Positions 59,955 through 64,000 of a stretch of DNA of 64,000 nucleotides are shown here, piece by piece. The notes under the pieces were generated by a model that saw nothing but the letters and a program-made list of their open reading frames with translations, searched no databases and was not told where the DNA came from. The stretch is from NCBI RefSeq assembly GCF_000148725.1, contig NZ_GL476304.1:274527-338526 (forward strand), written 5' to 3'. Position numbers and translations under genes: made by a program. This stretch comes from Roseibium sp. TrichSKD4 (lineage in GTDB: Bacteria > Pseudomonadota > Alphaproteobacteria > Rhizobiales > Stappiaceae). Position 1 is the stretch's first letter, and each line of letters starts with the position of its first letter.

Positions 59955-60922
59955 GTCACCTGACCTCCAAATACCCGTTGTAGAGCTGCATTGCATTCGT
60001 CCGCTGCTTCGTCGCGGTACCCGCTTCCAGCGCGGTTGCCAGAGGGAGTGAAAGCTTGTTTGCCTTGAGAAACATCGCCGCCATTCTGCGACATTCGCGC
60101 AGCATCCAGCCGCGCCTGTCGATTGCGCGAAATCGCCTTGGTGAAGTAACTCAGCGAACCGGGCGGCTCGTTTCGACGTGATGAGACATCGGCTATCGTC
60201 GGCAGAACATCGAGATCAAAATCAAACCCGGCAGCATCCCACTGGGCGAGGATTGCGAAATCACCACGCCAACCCGGATCATCGAAGGCAATTCCCATCG
60301 CCCGGCAAACCCGCCTTCCCCGCTCAACAATCGGAGCGACAGGCGTCTGCGGTTCTGCCTTCGCCTCATCCCGTGAAACAGGCGTCCGTGAACCACCCTC
60401 TTGCTGGTCGTCTGGTGCGGGCGCACGCGCGACCACCCCACCTATTCGTTTATCTTGGGTCGTTAACATTGGTGCGCATCCCTGGGTGCGCAGGGCCTGC
60501 GGCATGGGTGCCGCAGGGGGGGCGGCATCGGTGCCGCAGGGGTGCGCATTTATGCGCAGGGGTGTTTCACGGGAGTGAGGCTTATTTTCGGGCTCTGAAA
60601 CAGCCTCTTTTGGACCCACATATTCGTCGTCTTCGCGGTCGAATATCACACGATAATCATGCGCCGCCGACGCCCCTGATGAGCGCTCATTTGGCCGATG
60701 CTGGACGTAACCAGCGTCATAGAGCCGCTCCAGCGAACGCTGAATGGTCCGCCTGTCGCAACCCATCTCTGCAGCCATTTTCACCTGAGACCGACAGCAC
60801 CAGCCAAGATTGTCAGTGTGCCGACCAAGCAGACACAACACCTTTAGGTCTCGCCCCTGCAGTCGATTGTCCGTCGCAGCCATGGCCGGAATGATGGAAA
60901 ACCTCTGGCGAACCACACTCAT
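59951..60922 (-). CDS. Phage replication-type protein with winged helix
   Basis: The 323-aa protein starts at the ATG at 60922 behind GAGGTGGAGG, with an ATGA overlap. The N-terminal domain (LQGRDLKVLCLLGRHTDNLGWCCRSQVKMAAEMGCDRRTIQRSLERLYDAGYVQHR) is a winged helix of the HTH_36 type found in phage and plasmid initiators. The central part is proline and acidic rich with low complexity. The C-terminal 80 residues include GIAFDDPGWRGDFAILAQWDAAGFDFDLDVLPTIADVSSR. It probably binds the phage origin. Confidence 0.72.
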   Translation of the reverse strand: MSVVRQRFSIIPAMAATDNRLQGRDLKVLCLLGRHTDNLGWCCRSQVKMAAEMGCDRRTIQRSLERLYDAGYVQHRPNERSSGASAAHDYRVIFDREDDEYVGPKEAVSEPENKPHSRETPLRINAHPCGTDAAPPAAPMPQALRTQGCAPMLTTQDKRIGGVVARAPAPDDQQEGGSRTPVSRDEAKAEPQTPVAPIVERGRRVCRAMGIAFDDPGWRGDFAILAQWDAAGFDFDLDVLPTIADVSSRRNEPPGSLSYFTKAISRNRQARLDAARMSQNGGDVSQGKQAFTPSGNRAGSGYRDEAADECNAALQRVFGGQVT

Positions 60923-61191
60923 GCCTCCACCTCGCTCATGGCGCACAGCCGGATCGTTGTGTACTCGTGAATCCCGCCCTGCAGGCTGATGAAGCCAAGC
61001 CCCATCAGCCGCATGAAACACACATGCACAACCAGCACTGCCAAACCGAGATCAGACGCCAAAGCAGTCAGAGACACGCAAAGCGGCCTGTCAGGAACGT
61101 GTTTTTGCGCCAGATAAAGCAGCACAGCCCGAAGCGCTGGATCATGATCAAGTGGCTGGGATATCGCCCAGTCCATCGCAGGTGCGCTCAT
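60919..61191 (-). CDS. Small phage winged-helix-like protein
   Basis: The 90-aa protein starts at the ATG at 61191 behind GGGAGG. RAVLLYLAQKHVPDRPLCVSLTALASDLGLAVLVVHVCFMRLMGLGFISL reads like a compact winged-helix domain. It overlaps both neighbours by four bases. A regulator of early phage genes or a replication accessory is possible. Confidence 0.6.
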   Translation of the reverse strand: MSAPAMDWAISQPLDHDPALRAVLLYLAQKHVPDRPLCVSLTALASDLGLAVLVVHVCFMRLMGLGFISLQGGIHEYTTIRLCAMSEVEA

Positions 61192-61400
61192 CGGCTACCT
61201 CCCGCGCCAGACTGGCGTGTAGGCATGGTGAATCGGATATTGGAGCGGATCGCAAGAACCGTGACGCCGTTGGTGCGCTCTCGGTCGATCTCGGCAGGGA
61301 CAATCTCTAAGTTCACCGTGATCCCGCGCCGGGCCCAATAGGCGCGAATATGCGCCGCGCAGTCCTCGTTCAGCTGCCGCTCGGCTTTACTGTTCGTCAT
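61188..61400 (-). CDS. Small phage protein
   Basis: The 70-aa protein starts at the ATG at 61400, overlapping the methylase stop. It contains ERQLNEDCAAHIRAYWARRGITVNLEIVPAEIDRERTNGVTVLAIRS, an alpha/beta pattern common in small phage proteins of unknown role. It is part of the tightly coupled early operon. Confidence 0.6.
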   Translation of the reverse strand: MTNSKAERQLNEDCAAHIRAYWARRGITVNLEIVPAEIDRERTNGVTVLAIRSNIRFTMPTRQSGAGGSR

Positions 61401-62062
61401 GCGGCAAACCCCTCTTCCAAAACCTGCCCGCCCCACAGGGCTGCCATCGCGTCGGCAATGCCGGGAAAGAACCGTGATCGCTCCTTCGCCCGGTTCGGTC
61501 CGGGCGGCATGCGAAACACCCGCTCCCACTGCTTGTATTCTGCGGTCCCCTTGTCAGGAGGCGTGAGCCTGTTGGTCGGTTCCAGCTTCTTCAGGTTCTT
61601 CAGATAAAGCCCGGTTGCCTTGAAAAACGGATCGCCAAACCACCATGGCTGAACGATTTGCGCTGGCAGCTCATAGCCACGGATCAGCGCCTTTGCGTGC
61701 TTGTGCATGATCGGGTTTTCAATAGCGATCCGTTCAATCGGCGCGTTCCAGAAGTCCGAAAACAGCGCCGCACCAACTTCCAGTTCAGCCCGCATGTCTT
61801 CAAGTGTCTTGCCCTTCGGAGGGCTGGTAAGCCACCTGACCCCGGAATTGCACAGCCGTGTGCAGGGCGGATGGGCGACCATCAAGAGGTCCCAGCCATC
61901 ATTCAGCAAATCGCGGGCATCACCCACAATATGGCGATTACTACCATCCTCGGATGGCAACAGGTCACACGACCAGGCATCGTGACCGTATTTGAGAAAC
62001 GCGTTGCGAACCGTGCCGGAAAATTCGCAGGCAACGAGAACGCGGAGAGGAGCCTGTTTCAT
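61397..62062 (-). CDS. Phage DNA cytosine methyltransferase-like protein
   Basis: The 221-aa protein has RVLVACEFSGTVRNAFLKYGHDAWSCDL (SAM-binding first motif) and AHPPCTRLCNSGVRW, the PPC-type motif of cytosine C5 methylases with a catalytic cysteine. The usual C-terminal target-recognition domain is absent, so it is a short variant. It may modify phage DNA or bind nucleotides. It overlaps both neighbours by four bases. Confidence 0.68.
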   Translation of the reverse strand: MKQAPLRVLVACEFSGTVRNAFLKYGHDAWSCDLLPSEDGSNRHIVGDARDLLNDGWDLLMVAHPPCTRLCNSGVRWLTSPPKGKTLEDMRAELEVGAALFSDFWNAPIERIAIENPIMHKHAKALIRGYELPAQIVQPWWFGDPFFKATGLYLKNLKKLEPTNRLTPPDKGTAEYKQWERVFRMPPGPNRAKERSRFFPGIADAMAALWGGQVLEEGFAA

Positions 62063-62838
62063 GCCGCCACCTCGCTCAGTACGGTGTCGACATTGGCCTT
62101 GATGACCTCAAATGAGACGGCGATTACCCAAGGGTTGGCGTCCCAAGCGTAGATACCGGCGTTGCGGTCACCATTGAGGCTGTCCCATAGACACTCGAAA
62201 GCGGTTTTCGCATTCCCAAAGGTATTTTTGACCATTAGGTGGCGTAGTGGATCGGAGATATCACCCCAAGGGTATTTGGCCTGACTTTCCACCCATGCAC
62301 AAACGCCCTCTGCCTTTGCGTCTTTTTCGCTGATGTCCTGCAACCGCTGCACCCTGACATCGGTCACTTTCAGGGTGATACGGGATGCCCAACGTGGCAT
62401 GTGCATTCCGGGGCGGTAACGCCCAAAAATAGGTGTGATTTCTCTTACCCGGCATTTGCACCGTTCACCATTCGCTGAGAGTGAACGCCAAGTGCCGTCC
62501 GCAAGATACAGAACCCCGGCACCCGAGACATCGTTCACTGGCAGTTCGCTTGGTTTCACCTTGTCCAGGCAGGCAAATGTTTTCCAAGCTTCGCGGACGT
62601 AGAGGAGGTCGCCAACCTGATAAGGCAAAACTTCCAGCAACGCGTCATGTCGCAGATCGTTCCATAGCAATCGTTTGTCGCGGAACTGCCAGTCATATCC
62701 GCGCGTGTCCGAGGGGCCGAACTCGGTAATAGGACCGAACCTCAATAGCCTGTTCATCACCCTGCGCGTTTGGGTCTTTCTGTCCTCCAAAAGTCCGATA
62801 ACCATGGAGCCAGTGAAAAGGGCATCGCGAACTCTCAT
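62059..62838 (-). CDS. Phage ASCH-like domain protein
   Basis: The 259-aa protein shows MPRWASRITLKVTDVRVQRLQDISEKDAKAEGV in the C-terminal half, the ASCH (RNA-binding/PUA-like) pattern: R-I-T-L-x-V-T-D-V-R-V, then the E-A-x-A-E-G helix. The N-terminal part starts FTGSMVIGLLEDRKTQTRRVMNR, which is the ASCH-family KTQTRR motif. The family is thought to bind RNA or nucleotides. In the operon it is flanked by the DUF5131 and methylase genes. Confidence 0.75.
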   Translation of the reverse strand: MRVRDALFTGSMVIGLLEDRKTQTRRVMNRLLRFGPITEFGPSDTRGYDWQFRDKRLLWNDLRHDALLEVLPYQVGDLLYVREAWKTFACLDKVKPSELPVNDVSGAGVLYLADGTWRSLSANGERCKCRVREITPIFGRYRPGMHMPRWASRITLKVTDVRVQRLQDISEKDAKAEGVCAWVESQAKYPWGDISDPLRHLMVKNTFGNAKTAFECLWDSLNGDRNAGIYAWDANPWVIAVSFEVIKANVDTVLSEVAA

Positions 62839-63986
62839 GACGCACCCCCCAGATCGGGCATGCCGTCATGCAGAACACCATCGAGTAGACGTCCGGACGC
62901 CTTTTTGCCCCTGCGATCAACCCGAACAACCCGCTCGCCATGGAAGCCATGGCCACCTTCAAGGTTCAGCCAGCGCCCCTTTGGGGTTCGCCTCTTGATT
63001 TCGCTGCAATGTCCCCAATCCGGATCTTCAACGTCCCGGTCGAAAACCGTGGACCAACCGCCCCACTGCTTGAAGAAAAACGCGACAGCCGCTGCCTCGC
63101 ACTGGTCACGAATGGACCGCACCCAATCAGGGTGCATAGGCCGAGCCTTGCGCCCGCTCTCTCCGCCGACAATGACCCAGGAAACAAACCCGCATAAATC
63201 AACGTTCGTGCGGCCATTCGCAGTTGCTCGCACGTTCGTCGCCCACGGGACAGTCCCCCCCGGCATCCATATCTTGCCGCTCATTGCGTCCTGATAGCTC
63301 GGGACACCATCCACAGGCACACCATATGGGACTGCCGTCAGATCGACCGGGCCCAACAAAGGCTCCGCACTCAGGAACCGGACCGCCGCAGGCGTCTTGA
63401 GGAGATACGGAATCCGCGTATCCGCCGTCGCCTGATCTTCAATCGACACACCAAGCCAGACGTTGGGCAGCGGCCAAGTTTTGTTGATCAAACTCGGTTC
63501 TTCTGAATTTCCAAAACCTTCAAGAACCTTTCCTGCCCTTTTCGGGTCGATATGACGTGCCGCTTCAGCAACATCACAATCACGGTTCTCAGCCAGCAGG
63601 TAATCCCGCATCCGTTCAGGGCGTTTCGTCAAAACCTGATAGGTGTGGTGCGGCGTCAACGCCATGACAGCAAAAACCTTGTCGATCACCTCATCGGGTA
63701 CCCCCTCATGAAAGAGGTCCGAGTGAGCGCAGACAAAAATCCGCCTTGGTTTCCTCCAGCCCATAGGCTGGTATAGCCAGTCCCGGTTGACCCGGATTTC
63801 CCCCGTAAACTTGGCAACGCCATCTGCATTCTTGCGCGCAAGACCTTCGCGGGACGGATGGTTTTTCAGTCTTGTCGCCGCCAGTTCCGCCGCATAGCAA
63901 TTTCGGCACCCTTCCGAGACAAGAGTGCAACCCGTAACAGGATTCCAGGTCGCATCGGTCCATTCGATTTGAGAGGTTTCAGCCAT
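62835..63986 (-). CDS. DUF5131/phage Gp37-Gp68 family protein
   Basis: The 383-aa protein opens IEWTDATWNPVTGCTLVSEGCRNCYAAELAATRLK, the family start, with a C-x6-C-x2-C cysteine cluster resembling a radical SAM-type iron-sulfur site. RIFVCAHSDLFHEGVPDEVIDKVFAVMALTPHHTYQVLTKRPERM follows, and the second half contains WVIVGGESGRKARPMHPDWVRSIRDQCEAAAVAFFFKQWGG. This is the Gp37/Gp68 family, whose function is not established. It is the rightmost complete gene in the window, and its ATG lies 14 bases from the edge. Confidence 0.85.
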   Translation of the reverse strand: MAETSQIEWTDATWNPVTGCTLVSEGCRNCYAAELAATRLKNHPSREGLARKNADGVAKFTGEIRVNRDWLYQPMGWRKPRRIFVCAHSDLFHEGVPDEVIDKVFAVMALTPHHTYQVLTKRPERMRDYLLAENRDCDVAEAARHIDPKRAGKVLEGFGNSEEPSLINKTWPLPNVWLGVSIEDQATADTRIPYLLKTPAAVRFLSAEPLLGPVDLTAVPYGVPVDGVPSYQDAMSGKIWMPGGTVPWATNVRATANGRTNVDLCGFVSWVIVGGESGRKARPMHPDWVRSIRDQCEAAAVAFFFKQWGGWSTVFDRDVEDPDWGHCSEIKRRTPKGRWLNLEGGHGFHGERVVRVDRRGKKASGRLLDGVLHDGMPDLGGAS

Positions 63987-64000
63987 CAGTCGCCCCCCGG

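Larger units (their letters stand above)
24523..64000 (-). mobile_element. Prophage of siphovirus type (left part; continues past the window)
   Basis: Head genes follow the lambda order (TerS, TerL, gpW, portal, S49 protease, scaffold, decoration, major capsid), then a long-tail module with a 1076-aa tape measure, then lysis genes. Nearly everything is on the minus strand with four-base overlaps. Replication and modification genes at the right would be expressed first, and the left end holds accessory genes. No integrase, repressor or lysogeny module is inside the window. One IS interrupts it and one head gene is frameshifted, so it may be partly decayed. Confidence 0.9.

Noticed and set aside
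60178-60894. Plus-strand frame of 238 aa opposite the replication-type gene
   Set aside because: Antisense shadow of the wHTH protein gene.
1-64000. CRISPR arrays, rRNA and tRNA genes
   Set aside because: No regular spacer repeats, rRNA segments or complete tRNA cloverleaf were seen on either strand.

Overview
The window is an alphaproteobacterial chromosome segment of Rhizobiales type, most likely near Stappiaceae (Roseibium/Labrenzia-like). That placement is inferred from the complete aapJQMP amino-acid ABC operon, a lipid A modification gene set of rhizobial type, and a palindromic intergenic repeat of a kind I recall from this order. About 24.3 kb of chromosome is followed by about 39.5 kb of a tailed-phage prophage that runs off the right edge.

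Chromosomal part (1-24335). The left edge cuts a ChrR-like cupin gene. A plus-strand series follows: cysteine synthase, cardiolipin synthase, LysE-type exporter, AlaX tRNA editing protein, GFA-type zinc protein and mercaptopyruvate sulfurtransferase, closed by a strong terminator. A META-domain protein and an XRE regulator with a candidate operator precede the aapJQMP operon (minus strand) and metC. A four-gene minus-strand operon (GT39 transferase, PAP2 phosphatase, GT2 polyprenyl-phosphate glycosyltransferase, small LAB_N membrane protein) looks like a lipid A dephosphorylation and glycosylation module. A phosphodiesterase and a CAP-domain lipoprotein overlap by four bases.

Putative peptide-modification locus (19447-24206). 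A stand-alone YcaO protein is divergent from two small genes whose products share a nitrile-hydratase-leader-like NPxxVL...LP segment. A BTAD/TPR regulator lies convergent to these, with a divergent 85-aa gene. No transporter, protease, dehydrogenase or other maturation enzyme is visible. The gene set is compact and AT-rich, and I do not recognise it as a named system.

Prophage (about 24.5 kb to the right edge). Nearly every gene is on the minus strand, so transcription runs right to left. The order is metabolism/modification genes (DUF5131, ASCH-like, cytosine methylase-like), a wHTH replication-type protein, a phage NusG paralogue, a GTCAAC iteron cluster at terS, and a lambda-type head module (TerS, TerL/gpA, gpW, portal gpB, S49 protease, acidic scaffold, gpD-like decoration, gpE-like capsid). 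Next come a long-tail (siphovirus-type) module with a probable -1 frameshift in the tail chaperones, an RCC1-propeller fibre, lysis genes, and finally an accessory end. The accessory end carries a gene of unknown function, an IetAS pair (AAA+ ATPase plus subtilase, a known plasmid-exclusion and anti-phage system), a small plus-strand gene and a D12-class DNA adenine methylase. An IS200/IS605 element with intact TnpA and TnpB sits in the tail module and has replaced the end of an antirepressor gene. One capsid-region gene is frameshifted. No integrase is visible; it may lie beyond the right edge.

All functional calls rest on reading motifs by eye. No database search was run.
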